Notes: generated by a model not told the origin, from the letters alone. Numbered from the stretch's first letter, positions 25,888-34,479 are shown. The stretch is DNA of 64,000 nt from an uncultured Microbacterium sp. (GCF_937927635.1 NZ_CALBRW010000025.1:1-64000); one strand, 5' to 3'. Numbers and translations: made by a program.

Positions 25888-26808
25888 GTGATCGTCGTCG
25901 CCTGCCCAGGACAGGGCTCCCAGACTCCCGGATTCCTCGCACCCTGGCTGGAGCTGGACGGCGTCGCCGACCGACTGGCCTCCTACTCCGAGGCCGCTGA
26001 GGTCGACCTGATCGCGCACGGCACCGAATCCGACGCCGACACCATCCGCGACACGCGTGTCGCGCAGCCACTGATCGTCGCGGCGTCGATGATCGCCGCC
26101 CAGCAGCTCACCGCGCGGGCAGGGCGCACCGCCGACGGGCTGGCCGGGCACTCCGTGGGCGAGTTGGCAGCCCTCGGCACCGCGGGCGTCATCAGCGCCG
26201 AGGACGCCATGCGGCTGGTCGGCATCCGCGGTCGCGCGATGGCGGATGCCGCGGCGCAGACCCCCACCGGCATGAGCGCCGTGCTGGGCGGAGACGCGGA
26301 TGCCGTGCTCGCGCTGCTGGCCGAGCTGGACCTGACTCCGGCCAACTACAACGTGGCCGGCCAGATCGTCGCCGCCGGCACCCTGGAGAACCTCGCGAAG
26401 CTGGCCGAGAGCGCCCCCCGCGGAGTCCGCATCGTCCCCCTGCAGGTCGCCGGCGCCTTCCACACCTCGTACATGGCACCTGCCGTCGAGACGCTGCGCA
26501 CGGCGATCGCAGAGGTCGAGCATCACGACCCCGCCATCACACTGTGGTCGAATCGCGACGGCGCCGTCGTGACATCCGGGCAGGACGCCCTGGACCGCAT
26601 CGTCACGCAGGTGTCCTCGCCGGTCCGCTGGGACCTGTGCATGGACTCGTTCCTGGCCGCCGGCATCACCGGGTTCATCGAGGTCGCCCCCGCGGGCGCC
26701 CTGGTGGGCCTGGCCAAGCGCGGCATGCGCGGCATCCCGAATGTCGCGGTGAAGACCCCCGATGATCTCGACGCAGCGGTGGAGCTGCTGAACGGAGCAG
26801 CAGCATGA
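25888..26808 (+). CDS. fabD: Malonyl-CoA:ACP transacylase
   Basis: A 306-residue enzyme that loads malonyl groups onto acyl carrier protein for type II fatty-acid synthesis. Visible: CPGQGSQTPGF at the start, the nucleophile elbow GLAGHSVGELAAL with catalytic Ser, a catalytic His in VAGAFHTSYM, and a late Gln/Val-Ser strand. GTG 25888 begins the conserved strand. CAGAAT lies 6 bases before it, so translation is probably leaderless. Its stop overlaps fabH by 4 bases. First gene of the FAS cluster. Confidence 0.95.
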   Translation: MIVVACPGQGSQTPGFLAPWLELDGVADRLASYSEAAEVDLIAHGTESDADTIRDTRVAQPLIVAASMIAAQQLTARAGRTADGLAGHSVGELAALGTAGVISAEDAMRLVGIRGRAMADAAAQTPTGMSAVLGGDADAVLALLAELDLTPANYNVAGQIVAAGTLENLAKLAESAPRGVRIVPLQVAGAFHTSYMAPAVETLRTAIAEVEHHDPAITLWSNRDGAVVTSGQDALDRIVTQVSSPVRWDLCMDSFLAAGITGFIEVAPAGALVGLAKRGMRGIPNVAVKTPDDLDAAVELLNGAAA

Positions 26809-27803
26809 CCACGCTCAAGCAGGCCACCGGCGCGCAGTACACGCGCATCTACTCCGTCGGCGCGTCGCGCGGCGAGAACGCGGTGCCGAACGACGACCTG
26901 ATCGGTCCGATCGACTCCAGCGACGAGTGGATCCGCCAGCGCACCGGCATCGTCACCCGGGCGCGCGCCGTGCCGGAGACGGACGCCATCGACCTGTCCT
27001 CCGCAGCCGCAGCCGAGGCCGTGCAGCGCTCGGGTGTCGACCCGGCCGAGATCGACCTGGTCATCGTCGCCACCATCAGCAACCCCAAGCAGACCCCTTC
27101 GGTGTCCGCCATCGTCGCGGACAGGATCGGCGCGAATCCCGCAGCCGCCTACGACATCAACGCCGCCTGCGCGGGCTACGCGTACGCGGTCGCGCAGGCC
27201 GACGCGCTCATCCGCGCGGGCGCCGCGCACTACGCGGTGGTCGTCGGCGCCGAGAAGCTGTCCGACATCGTCGACCCCGCCGACCGCTCCATCTCGTTCC
27301 TGCTGGGCGACGGCGCGGGCGCCGTGGTCATCGGCCCGAGCGACGCTCCGGGCATCTCGGCAACCGTGTGGGGCTCGGACGGCTCCAAGGCCGACCTGGT
27401 GGGCATGAACCACACCCTCACCGAGTTCCGCGACGGCAAGTCCCCGTGGCCCACGCTGCGCCAGGAGGGTCCGCGGGTGTTCCGCTGGGCTGTCTGGGAC
27501 ATGGCGAAGGTCGCGCGTGAAGCGCTCGACCGCGCCGGCATCCAGGCATCCGATCTGAACGCCTTCATCCCCCACCAGGCCAACATGCGCATCATCGACG
27601 AGTTCGCCAAGCAGCTGGGGCTGCCCGAGAGCACCGTGATCGCCCGCGACATCGAGACCACCGGTAACACGTCGGCGGCGTCGATCCCGCTGGCCACCCA
27701 CCGCCTGCTCGAGGAGCACCCCGAGCTCAGCGGCGGGCTCGCACTGCAGATCGGCTTCGGCGCGGGGCTCGTCTTCGGCGCGCAGGTGGTCGTGCTCCCC
27801 TGA
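26805..27803 (+). CDS. fabH: Beta-ketoacyl-ACP synthase III
   Basis: A 332-residue condensing enzyme that starts fatty-acid chains from acyl-CoA (often branched in this group) and malonyl-ACP. The catalytic triad is visible: Cys in INAACAGYAYAVAQ, His in AFIPHQANMRI and Asn in TTGNTSAASIPLA. The ATG overlaps the fabD stop (ATGA). The pocket-gating residues that would tell acetyl from branched primers cannot be judged by eye. Confidence 0.95.
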   Translation: MTTLKQATGAQYTRIYSVGASRGENAVPNDDLIGPIDSSDEWIRQRTGIVTRARAVPETDAIDLSSAAAAEAVQRSGVDPAEIDLVIVATISNPKQTPSVSAIVADRIGANPAAAYDINAACAGYAYAVAQADALIRAGAAHYAVVVGAEKLSDIVDPADRSISFLLGDGAGAVVIGPSDAPGISATVWGSDGSKADLVGMNHTLTEFRDGKSPWPTLRQEGPRVFRWAVWDMAKVAREALDRAGIQASDLNAFIPHQANMRIIDEFAKQLGLPESTVIARDIETTGNTSAASIPLATHRLLEEHPELSGGLALQIGFGAGLVFGAQVVVLP

Positions 27804-27866
27804 TCGGAGCGCCGCATCCCTAGACTGTTCACCGGTTCAGAAACCACTCCAGAAAGAGGAATAACC

Positions 27867-28115
27867 ATGGCTCTCAGCACCGACGAGGTCCTCGCAGGCC
27901 TTGCAGAACTGGTCACCGACGAGACCGGCATCGACGCATCCGAGGTCCTGATGGAGAAGTCGTTCACCGACGACCTCGACATCGACTCGATCTCGATGAT
28001 GACGATCGTCGTCAACGCCGAGGAGAAGTTCGGCGTCACCATCCCCGACGACGAGGTCAAGAACCTCAAGACCGTCGCGGATGCCGTCAACTTCATCGTC
28101 GCCGGCCAGGAGTGA
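27867..28115 (+). CDS. acpP: Acyl carrier protein
   Basis: An 82-residue acidic four-helix protein that carries growing acyl chains on 4'-phosphopantetheine attached to Ser in DLDIDSISMMTI. AGAGGA precedes the ATG. TAGACT around 27820 suggests an internal promoter with a leader of about 40 bases, which would boost acpP over fabD/fabH, as is common because ACP is needed in excess. Confidence 0.95.
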   Translation: MALSTDEVLAGLAELVTDETGIDASEVLMEKSFTDDLDIDSISMMTIVVNAEEKFGVTIPDDEVKNLKTVADAVNFIVAGQE

Positions 28116-28121
28116 CCCCGC

Positions 28122-28157
28122 GGATGCCACCCCTGCGGACCGCGGGGCGTGGCATCC
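28122..28157 (+). terminator. Hairpin between acpP and fabF (possible attenuator)
   Basis: Arms GGATGCCAC (28122-28130) and GTGGCATCC (28149-28157) with further inner C/G pairing. There is no T-run, so it may attenuate, protect the acpP mRNA 3' end, or both. Confidence 0.5.
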
Positions 28158-28193
28158 TCCTTCCCTGAACCACCTCCCCACGAAGGACCCTCA

Positions 28194-29429
28194 ATGACCA
28201 AGCGCATCGTCGTCACCGGCATCGGTGCCACGTCGGCTCTGGGCGGCACGGCCCCCGAGAACTGGACGAACCTGCTCGCCGGAATGTCCGGCACACGCAC
28301 GCTGACGCACGAATGGGTCGAGAAGTACCAGATCCCCGTGCACTTCGCCGCCGAGGCCATCGTCCGCCCCGAGGAGGTGCTGGCGCGTCACGAGGCCAAG
28401 CGCCTCGACCCCTCCACCCAGTTCGCGCTGATCGCCGCTCGCGAGGCGTGGGCGGATGCCGGATCCCCCGAGGTCGAGCCCGAGCGCCTCGGCATCGACT
28501 GGGCCACCGGCATCGGCGGGGTGTGGACCCTGCTGGATGCCTGGGACACCCTGCGCGAGAAGGGCCCGCGTCGCGTCATGCCGCTGACGGTGCCCATGCT
28601 CATGCCGAACGCCGGTGCGGGCAACCTGTCGCTGCACTTCAACGCCCGCGCCTTCGCGCGCACGGTCGTGAGCGCGTGCGCCTCCAGCACGGAGTCCATC
28701 GCCAACGCCTACGAGCACCTGCAGGACGGCCTGGCCGACGTGGTCATCGCCGGTGGCGCGGAGTCCGCTATCCACCCGATCACCATGGCGTCCTTCGCCT
28801 CGGCACAGGCGCTCTCCCGCCGCAACGACGACCCGGCCACGGCATCCCGCCCCGGCGCGATCGATCGCGACGGCTTCGTCATGGGCGAGGGCGGCGCGGC
28901 GCTGGTCCTCGAGACCGAGGAGCACGCCAAGGCCCGCGGCGCCAAGATCTACGCCTACCTGGTGGGCGGCGGCGTGACCGCCGATTCGTACCACATCACC
29001 GGCAACGACCCCACCGGCGCCGGTGCGGCGCGCGCCGTCGAGGCCGCGCTCGCACAGGCCGGCGCGAGCCCCGACGAGGTGTCGCACATCAATGCGCACG
29101 CCACCTCCACACCGGTCGGCGACCCCAACGAGTACGAGGCGCTCAAGCGCGTGTTCGGCAGCCGGATCGACGACATCCCCGTCTCGGCCACCAAGGCGTC
29201 CACCGGCCACCTGCTGGGCGGCACCGGCGCGCTGGAGGCCGTGTACACGGTGCTGGCGCTGCGCGACCGCGTCGCTCCCCCGACGATCAACATGACCGAG
29301 CCCGACCCGGCCGTCCCGTTCAAGCTCTCGGTCGAGGCCCAGCCTCTGGGCGAAGGCGACCTGCTGGGCATCAGCAACTCGTTCGGCTTCGGCGGTCACA
29401 ACGCCGTCGTCGCGTTCCGGAACGCCTGA
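28194..29429 (+). CDS. fabF: Beta-ketoacyl-ACP synthase II
   Basis: A 411-residue elongating condensing enzyme. Catalytic Cys is in VVSACASSTESIANAY, the two His residues in INAHATSTPVGDPNEY and KASTGHLLGGTGALEA, and the C-terminal signature is ISNSFGFGGHNAVVAF. It extends acyl-ACP chains, completing the fabD-fabH-acpP-fabF set. GAAGGA precedes ATG 28194. A perfect terminator follows. Confidence 0.95.
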   Translation: MTKRIVVTGIGATSALGGTAPENWTNLLAGMSGTRTLTHEWVEKYQIPVHFAAEAIVRPEEVLARHEAKRLDPSTQFALIAAREAWADAGSPEVEPERLGIDWATGIGGVWTLLDAWDTLREKGPRRVMPLTVPMLMPNAGAGNLSLHFNARAFARTVVSACASSTESIANAYEHLQDGLADVVIAGGAESAIHPITMASFASAQALSRRNDDPATASRPGAIDRDGFVMGEGGAALVLETEEHAKARGAKIYAYLVGGGVTADSYHITGNDPTGAGAARAVEAALAQAGASPDEVSHINAHATSTPVGDPNEYEALKRVFGSRIDDIPVSATKASTGHLLGGTGALEAVYTVLALRDRVAPPTINMTEPDPAVPFKLSVEAQPLGEGDLLGISNSFGFGGHNAVVAFRNA

Positions 29430-29442
29430 CCACAGGCACGAC

Positions 29443-29472
29443 GAAGCCCCCTGCTTCCCCGCAGGGGGCTTC
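29443..29472 (+). terminator. Terminator of the FAS operon
   Basis: Perfect 12-base arms GAAGCCCCCTGC and GCAGGGGGCTTC with a 6-base loop, followed by TGTCCTTCTG. Confidence 0.9.
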
Positions 29473-29565
29473 TGTCCTTCTGCGGGAGATTCGCTTTCTC
29501 GGGTTCCGGGAGCTGGTCACCGGATGCCGTTACTCGCGCCTCTCCCGCAAACTTGTGGGCCGGGA

Positions 29566-29581
29566 GCCTGTCGAAAGGGCT
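29566..29581 (+). repeat. Extragenic repeat element, copy 1
   Basis: GCCTGTCGAAAGGGCT, matching the core of the CCCTTCGACAGGCTCA-type repeat that is scattered between genes in many Actinobacteria. It lies at the 3' end of the DUF3145 gene. Confidence 0.45.
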
Positions 29582-30083
29582 ACCCGACCTTGTGCAGCCA
29601 GACCACGCGCGCGTCATCGCCGGCGTGGCGGAACGGCTCCAGCTCCTCGTCCCACGCGACTCCCAGAGCCACGTCGAGCTCACGCCGCAGCTCGGTCATG
29701 CTGCCCTCGGCGATCTCCATCGCATACCGGATGCGATCCTCGCCGATGACGACGTTCCCCGCGCTGTCGGTCTGGGCGTAATGGATGCCGAGGTCCGGTG
29801 TGTGCATCCAGCGCCCGCCGTCGTTGCCTGCCGTCGGGTCCTCGGAGACCTCGAAGCGCAGGTGCTCCCAGCCGCGGATGGCCGTCGCCAGAGCCGAGCC
29901 GGTGCCCACCGGCCCGTCCCAGTAGAACTCCGCACGTCGCGTGCCGGGCTGCACCGGCTGATCGCTCCAGTCGAAGTTCACGGCGCGACCGATAGCGCGT
30001 CCTACCGCCCATTCGAGGTGCGGGCAGAGCGCGCGTGGTGCGGAGTGGATGAACACCACCCCGCGTGCGTATCCCGTCGCCAT
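29580..30083 (-). CDS. DUF3145 family protein
   Basis: A 167-residue actinobacterial protein of unknown function. Family-like stretches are GVVFIHSAPRALCPHLEWAV, WEHLRFEVSEDPT and WDEELEPFRHAGDDARVVWL. There is no signal peptide or membrane segment. GGAGAG precedes the ATG. DUF3145 genes are often seen near the FAS cluster in Actinobacteria, as here, but no mechanism is known to me. Confidence 0.88.
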   Translation of the reverse strand: MATGYARGVVFIHSAPRALCPHLEWAVGRAIGRAVNFDWSDQPVQPGTRRAEFYWDGPVGTGSALATAIRGWEHLRFEVSEDPTAGNDGGRWMHTPDLGIHYAQTDSAGNVVIGEDRIRYAMEIAEGSMTELRRELDVALGVAWDEELEPFRHAGDDARVVWLHKVG

Positions 30084-30179
30084 GATCTCTCCGTTTCTTC
30101 AGGTGCGTCTTCCCCAACGACCTGATCCGAAGAATGTGGCGAACTATGCGGTTGTACGGCGATTATCGCCCAGATCCCG

Positions 30180-30203
30180 CGGAATCACAAGCATGTGATT
30201 CCG
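30180..30203. repeat. Perfect 10-base inverted repeat upstream of DUF3145
   Basis: Arms CGGAATCACA and TGTGATTCCG around AGCA, between the terminator of the oxygenase gene and the DUF3145 promoter region. It could be an operator or a second small hairpin. A shorter palindrome GGCGATTATCGCC lies at 30158-30170. Confidence 0.5.
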
Positions 30204-30206
30204 GAT

Positions 30207-30246
30207 GCAGCGGTGGCCCCGGTCCGAGGACCGGGGCCACCGCTGC
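30207..30246 (-). terminator. Terminator of the putative oxygenase gene
   Basis: Seventeen-base perfect arms, GCAGCGGTGGCCCCGGT and its complement, with a 6-base loop, 33 bases beyond the stop of the gene that ends at 30280. Confidence 0.85.
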
Positions 30247-30262
30247 GGGACGGGGTCCCTGT

Positions 30263-30277
30263 GCCTGTCGAAGGGCT
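30263..30277 (+). repeat. Extragenic repeat element, copy 2
   Basis: GCCTGTCGAAGGGCT, one base shorter than the copy at 29566. It lies just outside the stop codon of the oxygenase-like gene; the two copies bracket the DUF3145 gene. Confidence 0.45.
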
Positions 30278-30279
30278 GG

Positions 30280-31053
30280 TCAGGCCTCGCTCATGGCGAG
30301 CTTGGCCTGCTGGCCCTTGGCCGCGTAGTACGCCGCGCGAGCGGCATCCTTTCGCGCCTGCTCGGCGTAGCCGTGCTCGAGCACGTCCTGCGGCACCTCG
30401 AACTGGGTGTGCTGGTCGGTGCCGTGGTACTTCTCGATGTAGGCGTCCAGCTCGGGGCCCGACGTCCACGAGGTGATGAGGTTGTAGCGCGGCTCGGTGC
30501 CGTTGTGCGTGGTGGCGTGCCAGAGGCGCTGGGTGTCGATGATCAGCTGCGCGCCGGCCGGCAGTGCGATGCGCACCTCACCCGCGGGATCGGTGCGGTT
30601 CTCGCGCAGGACGAAGAAGCTGTCCTTGTCGTCGGTGAGGTTGAAGAACCCGCGCACGACCCAGCCGGTGCCGTCCGGGTTCAGCCGGTTGTTGTCGTCC
30701 TGGTGCAGGTTGTACAGGCAGTCGCCGTACGGGGTGGGCTGCAGCTCGATCACACGGCAGCGGCCGACGTTGGCACCGGGCTCCTGGGCGCGGCGCGTCA
30801 GGTTCGGGGCCTTGGCCACCTGCGAGTCGATCCAGACGCCGTCCTTGTCGGTGCGCGGCGGCTTGTGGTTCCAGAAGCCGTTGCACTCGATGTCGCCCTT
30901 GGCGCTCGCCAGCGGGGCGAACCGGGTGTCACCGGAGGACTTCCAGTCGTTGTACTCGATGTCGAGCCATTCCTTGGGGTCCTGGGACTGGTCGTAGCTG
31001 TCGAGCACGACGAACCCCTTCTCCTCGAGGGCTGCGGACTTGATGTATCCCAT
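30280..31053 (-). CDS. Putative iron-regulated Fe(II)/2-oxoglutarate oxygenase
   Basis: A 257-residue soluble protein. A double-stranded beta-helix metal site is suggested by LYNLHQDDNNRLN (HxD) about residue 116, then LPAGAQLIIDTQRLWHATTH with the distal His, and EPRYNLITSW with the 2-oxoglutarate-binding-type Arg. GFFNLTDDKDSFFVLRENR lies between them. This HxD...H...R order fits 2OG oxygenases, though I cannot assign a named family or substrate. The C-terminal 40 residues are an Ala/Lys-rich helix. A DtxR/IdeR-like iron box lies about 50 bases upstream, suggesting induction when iron is scarce. Confidence 0.6.
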   Translation of the reverse strand: MGYIKSAALEEKGFVVLDSYDQSQDPKEWLDIEYNDWKSSGDTRFAPLASAKGDIECNGFWNHKPPRTDKDGVWIDSQVAKAPNLTRRAQEPGANVGRCRVIELQPTPYGDCLYNLHQDDNNRLNPDGTGWVVRGFFNLTDDKDSFFVLRENRTDPAGEVRIALPAGAQLIIDTQRLWHATTHNGTEPRYNLITSWTSGPELDAYIEKYHGTDQHTQFEVPQDVLEHGYAEQARKDAARAAYYAAKGQQAKLAMSEA

Positions 31054-31104
31054 GATCGAGTCATGTCCTTTCGTAGCGGGCCAGCACGTTTTAACAGGCC
31101 CTAC

Positions 31105-31120
31105 TTAGGCAAGCCTATCC
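31105..31120 (-). promoter_or_regulatory. DtxR/IdeR-type iron box
   Basis: TTAGGCAAGCCTATCC matches 13 of 16 bases of the consensus TTAGGTTAGCCTAACC and is itself a near-perfect dyad. It sits 52 bases upstream of the oxygenase-like gene and about 100 bases upstream of the DUF262 gene on the other strand. In Actinobacteria, DtxR/IdeR with Fe(II) represses through such boxes. Confidence 0.65.
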
Positions 31121-31225
31121 CGGCGTCCTGGGCGATTCCCAGAGGCCGGCCGGAGAAAATCGGCGAAGACTAGACTCGATCCGGCAGCGGTCGGCTGCCC
31201 CGCCGATCGGAGGATTCACGCAGTG

Positions 31226-33223
31226 ATGGCAAGGGCGACGAACGTCGAGGCGACGGCGACGGGAACCATCGAATGGCTGGCGGCGCCGAGCACGAACATC
31301 GTCGTCCCGGTGTATCAGCGGCAGTACCGCTGGGACATCGGTGCCTGCGAGAAGCTGCTCGCAGATGTCCGCACCGTGGCCGGCGGGACCGGCCAGCATC
31401 GGCACTTCATCGGCTCCATTCTGTCGGCCGCGGATGCCGACGGCGGCGACCTCGTGCTCATCGACGGGCAGCAGCGCATCACCACCGTGATGCTGCTCAT
31501 CGCGGCCCTGCACCACATGATCCGCGAGAGTGACGCGCAGCTGGCCGCCGAGCTGGAGAGCGTGCTGGTGCGCGCCGACGACGCGTCGCGCACCAAGCTG
31601 CGCCCGCACCACGCCTGGGCCGACCTGTATGAGTCGGTCGTGCTGGACCGGCGTGAGGACGCCGAACGGGAGTCGCGCTTCGACGACAACTACGCATTCT
31701 TCCGCAGTCAGGTGCACCCTGACGAGGTGCACCTGATCTGGGAGGGCCTGCAGCGGCTCGAGCACGTCTCCATCACCCTGGGCTCGGCCGCCAACGCGCA
31801 GCAGATCTTCGAGAGCCTGAACTCCACCGGGCAGCCGCTGCGCGATCACGAGCTCATCCACAACTACATCCTGATGGGTCTCTCGCACGCCGAGCAGCTC
31901 GACGTCGAGGAGGACTACTGGCTGCCCATCGAGCAGCACACCGGCGAGACCATCGGCGCGTTCTGGCGGCACTACCTGGTCATGCTCACCGGACGCGAGA
32001 TCGACGCCTCCGGCGAGCACGGGGTGTACGCGGCCTTCCGCGGCTCGTTCCCGCGACTGGACGTCGAAGCCCTCCACTCCGACGCCGGGACCTGGCGCGA
32101 GTACGCCGAGCTCTACGGCATCCTGCTCGACCCCTCGCGGGAGCCCGATCCCGGCATCCGGCTTCAGCTGGAGCAGGTGAACACCTTCGGACGCGCGAGC
32201 TACCCGCTCGTGATGGGCGCGTACGGCGACCATCGTCGTGGAGTGATCAGCCGCGAGGAGCTCGGCGAGGTGCTGGAGTGGGTGCAGGCGCTGTTCCTGC
32301 GCCGCGCCATCGTGGGACTTCCCACCGATCGGCTCATCGCACGGCTGTGCCGCGCCCGCGCGCAGGGGCGCGACAGGCTGATGCGCGCCATCGCCCGGAT
32401 CACCCCGTCCGATGAACGGGTGAGCGCCGTGCTGAAGTACGGCGAGCTCCCCCACCCCGCGTACGTGCTGGGGCGCATCGAGGGCGTGGACGACACCACC
32501 GACTTCGATGTGGAGAGCATCGTGCCTCCGGTGCCGGCGACGACCTGGAGCGGCGACGGCGTCCGGCCGTGGAACGAGTACAGCGAGGACGAGCAGAACA
32601 GTCACCGAGCCCTGTCGCCGACGCTGGGCAACCTCACGCTGCTGGAGGAGTCGCTGACGCTGCGCGTGTTCGGGGCGTCCTTCCCCGAGAAGCGCGACCA
32701 GGCGTACGCCCGCAGCGCGGTCGCGGCCACGCGGGAGCTCGCGGAGGCCGCATCCTGGGGCACCGCGGCCATCTCCGCGCGCACCGTGCGGCTGTCCGCA
32801 GAGCTGGTGCGCATCTGGGCGCGTCCCGAGGTCGGCGAGATCGACGACGACGGACTGACGCCGGTGCTGGACGCCGTGCGCCGCCGCGGCTGGCCGGCGG
32901 GCTGGGATCGCGAGTTCGACTACTGCGAGTACCGCGGCGAGCACTGGGAGGTCAAGGACGTCAAGGCGCTGTTCAACCGCGTCTTCCGCCGCGCCTGGAC
33001 CGATGACAGGTCCGCCGCGCTCGCCTACAGCGCGCGCCACGGCGGGCCGCTCTACACCTCCATGGCCTGGAAGGGCCACTGGGACACCCTCGCCGAGGGC
33101 GTCCACCTCTACATGGGGTGGGATTCCAACTACATGATGACCGCGCTGCAGGGGGTGCTGGAGGAGTCCGGCATCGCCTCGGAGGTGTTCGTCAAGTACT
33201 CCTACATCGGGAATGTGATGTGA
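31226..33223 (+). CDS. DUF262 (GmrSD-like) protein with degenerate DUF1524 nuclease motif
   Basis: A 665-residue protein. The N-terminal DUF262 domain has VPVYQRQYRWD and VLIDGQQRITTVMLLIAALH, the ParB-like nucleotide-binding site of type IV modification-dependent restriction enzymes. The later part matches DUF1524 with a PTLGNLTLLEESL stretch. The position where the HNH His normally stands (EHI.P) reads VESIVPPVPATTW, so the His seems to be Ser. About 120 further residues (CEYRGEHWEVKDVKALFNRV, GHWDTLAEGVHLYMGWDSN) are unassigned. A GGAGGA is 12 bases before ATG 31226 (GTG 31223 also possible). The S33 hydrolase gene overlaps its stop by one base. Confidence 0.82.
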   Translation: MARATNVEATATGTIEWLAAPSTNIVVPVYQRQYRWDIGACEKLLADVRTVAGGTGQHRHFIGSILSAADADGGDLVLIDGQQRITTVMLLIAALHHMIRESDAQLAAELESVLVRADDASRTKLRPHHAWADLYESVVLDRREDAERESRFDDNYAFFRSQVHPDEVHLIWEGLQRLEHVSITLGSAANAQQIFESLNSTGQPLRDHELIHNYILMGLSHAEQLDVEEDYWLPIEQHTGETIGAFWRHYLVMLTGREIDASGEHGVYAAFRGSFPRLDVEALHSDAGTWREYAELYGILLDPSREPDPGIRLQLEQVNTFGRASYPLVMGAYGDHRRGVISREELGEVLEWVQALFLRRAIVGLPTDRLIARLCRARAQGRDRLMRAIARITPSDERVSAVLKYGELPHPAYVLGRIEGVDDTTDFDVESIVPPVPATTWSGDGVRPWNEYSEDEQNSHRALSPTLGNLTLLEESLTLRVFGASFPEKRDQAYARSAVAATRELAEAASWGTAAISARTVRLSAELVRIWARPEVGEIDDDGLTPVLDAVRRRGWPAGWDREFDYCEYRGEHWEVKDVKALFNRVFRRAWTDDRSAALAYSARHGGPLYTSMAWKGHWDTLAEGVHLYMGWDSNYMMTALQGVLEESGIASEVFVKYSYIGNVM

Positions 33224-34479
33224 TGACCACGACGACCACGATCCGACGCATGCAGGGCCTGACCGTCGAGGAGCACACGCTGACGCTCCCCCTCGTGTGG
33301 GGCGACGACGCCGACACCCGCACCATCGACGTGTTCGCCGCCGTGGTGAGCCGCGAAGGAGGCGAGGATCTGCCGTACCTGCTGTTCCTGCAGGGCGGCC
33401 CCGGGCATGAGGCACCGCGGGCGTTCCAGCGCCCGGCATCGCCGGCGTGGTGGCTGGAGGCGGCGCTCAAGGAGCACCGCGTGGTCATGCTCGACCAGCG
33501 CGGCACGGGCCGCTCCACAGCCGTGAACGACGCGATCCTCGAGCAGGGTGCGGATGCCGTCGCCGAGCACCTCATGCACCTGCGAGCCGACTCGATCGTG
33601 CGGGATGCCGAGGCGCTGCGGCAGCACCTGGGCGCCGAGTCCTGGAACGTGCTGGGCCAGTCGTTCGGCGGCTTCACGACGCTGGCCTATCTGACGACGG
33701 ATGCCGCCTCGCTGGACCGCGTGTACTTCACCGGCGGGCTGAGCACCGTGGATCGCTCCCCCGACGAGGTGTACGCGCTGTGCTACGACAAGATGCGCAG
33801 CGCCTCGGAGCGCTATTACCGCCGCTTCCCCGAGCATCGCGACCGCATGCGGCGCCTGGTGGATCTGGCAGCCGCCGGCTCGATCGTGCTGCCCGACGGC
33901 GAGGTCGTCTCCCCCTCGCGCATGCGCTCCATCGGCTCGGCGCTGGGCACCGACGACGGCTGGACGACCGTGTGGTCGCTGCTGGAGCAGGACCCTGGCT
34001 CCAACGCCTTCCGCTACGACCTGGCCGCGGCCATGCCGTTCGACGGCCGCAACCCGCTGTACTTCGTGTTCCACGAGTCCAGCTACGCCTCCGGGCATGC
34101 CACGCGCTGGTCCGCCCAGCGGGTGCAGCCGGCCGACTTCGCCGAGGACACCTCGCTGTTCACCGGCGAGCACGTGCACAGCGAGTGGACCGAGACCGTG
34201 CCGGCGTTCCGGCCGTGGCGCGACGTGACGCTGAAGCTGGCCGAGCACGAGTGGCCGAGGATCTACGACGCCGACGCGCTGCGGGCATCCGATGCTCGCG
34301 GCGCTGCCGCCGTGTACGTGAACGACGTGTACGTGCCGCTGGAGTTCTCGCTCGAGACCGCCGCTCTCCTGCCGGGCGTCAGCCCCTACGTGACCAGCGA
34401 GCACGAGCACAACGGCCTGCGCGCGGGAGACGTGCTGGAGCACCTCGTCGACCTCGCACACGGGCGGCGCGTGCGCTGA
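33223..34479 (+). CDS. Alpha/beta hydrolase, proline iminopeptidase-like (S33)
   Basis: A 418-residue cytosolic hydrolase. Features: oxyanion-hole stretch LLFLQGGPGHEAPR, VVMLDQRGTGRS, nucleophile elbow VLGQSFGGFTTL with catalytic Ser, and a C-terminal His in SEHEHNGLRAG. The order matches peptidase family S33 (proline iminopeptidase and tripeptidyl peptidases). A lid domain occupies about residues 200-290. The ATG shares its A with the TGA of the DUF262 gene. Peptide specificity is not evident. The coupling may be chance operon structure or may make it part of a defence-like unit. Confidence 0.88.
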   Translation: MTTTTTIRRMQGLTVEEHTLTLPLVWGDDADTRTIDVFAAVVSREGGEDLPYLLFLQGGPGHEAPRAFQRPASPAWWLEAALKEHRVVMLDQRGTGRSTAVNDAILEQGADAVAEHLMHLRADSIVRDAEALRQHLGAESWNVLGQSFGGFTTLAYLTTDAASLDRVYFTGGLSTVDRSPDEVYALCYDKMRSASERYYRRFPEHRDRMRRLVDLAAAGSIVLPDGEVVSPSRMRSIGSALGTDDGWTTVWSLLEQDPGSNAFRYDLAAAMPFDGRNPLYFVFHESSYASGHATRWSAQRVQPADFAEDTSLFTGEHVHSEWTETVPAFRPWRDVTLKLAEHEWPRIYDADALRASDARGAAAVYVNDVYVPLEFSLETAALLPGVSPYVTSEHEHNGLRAGDVLEHLVDLAHGRRVR

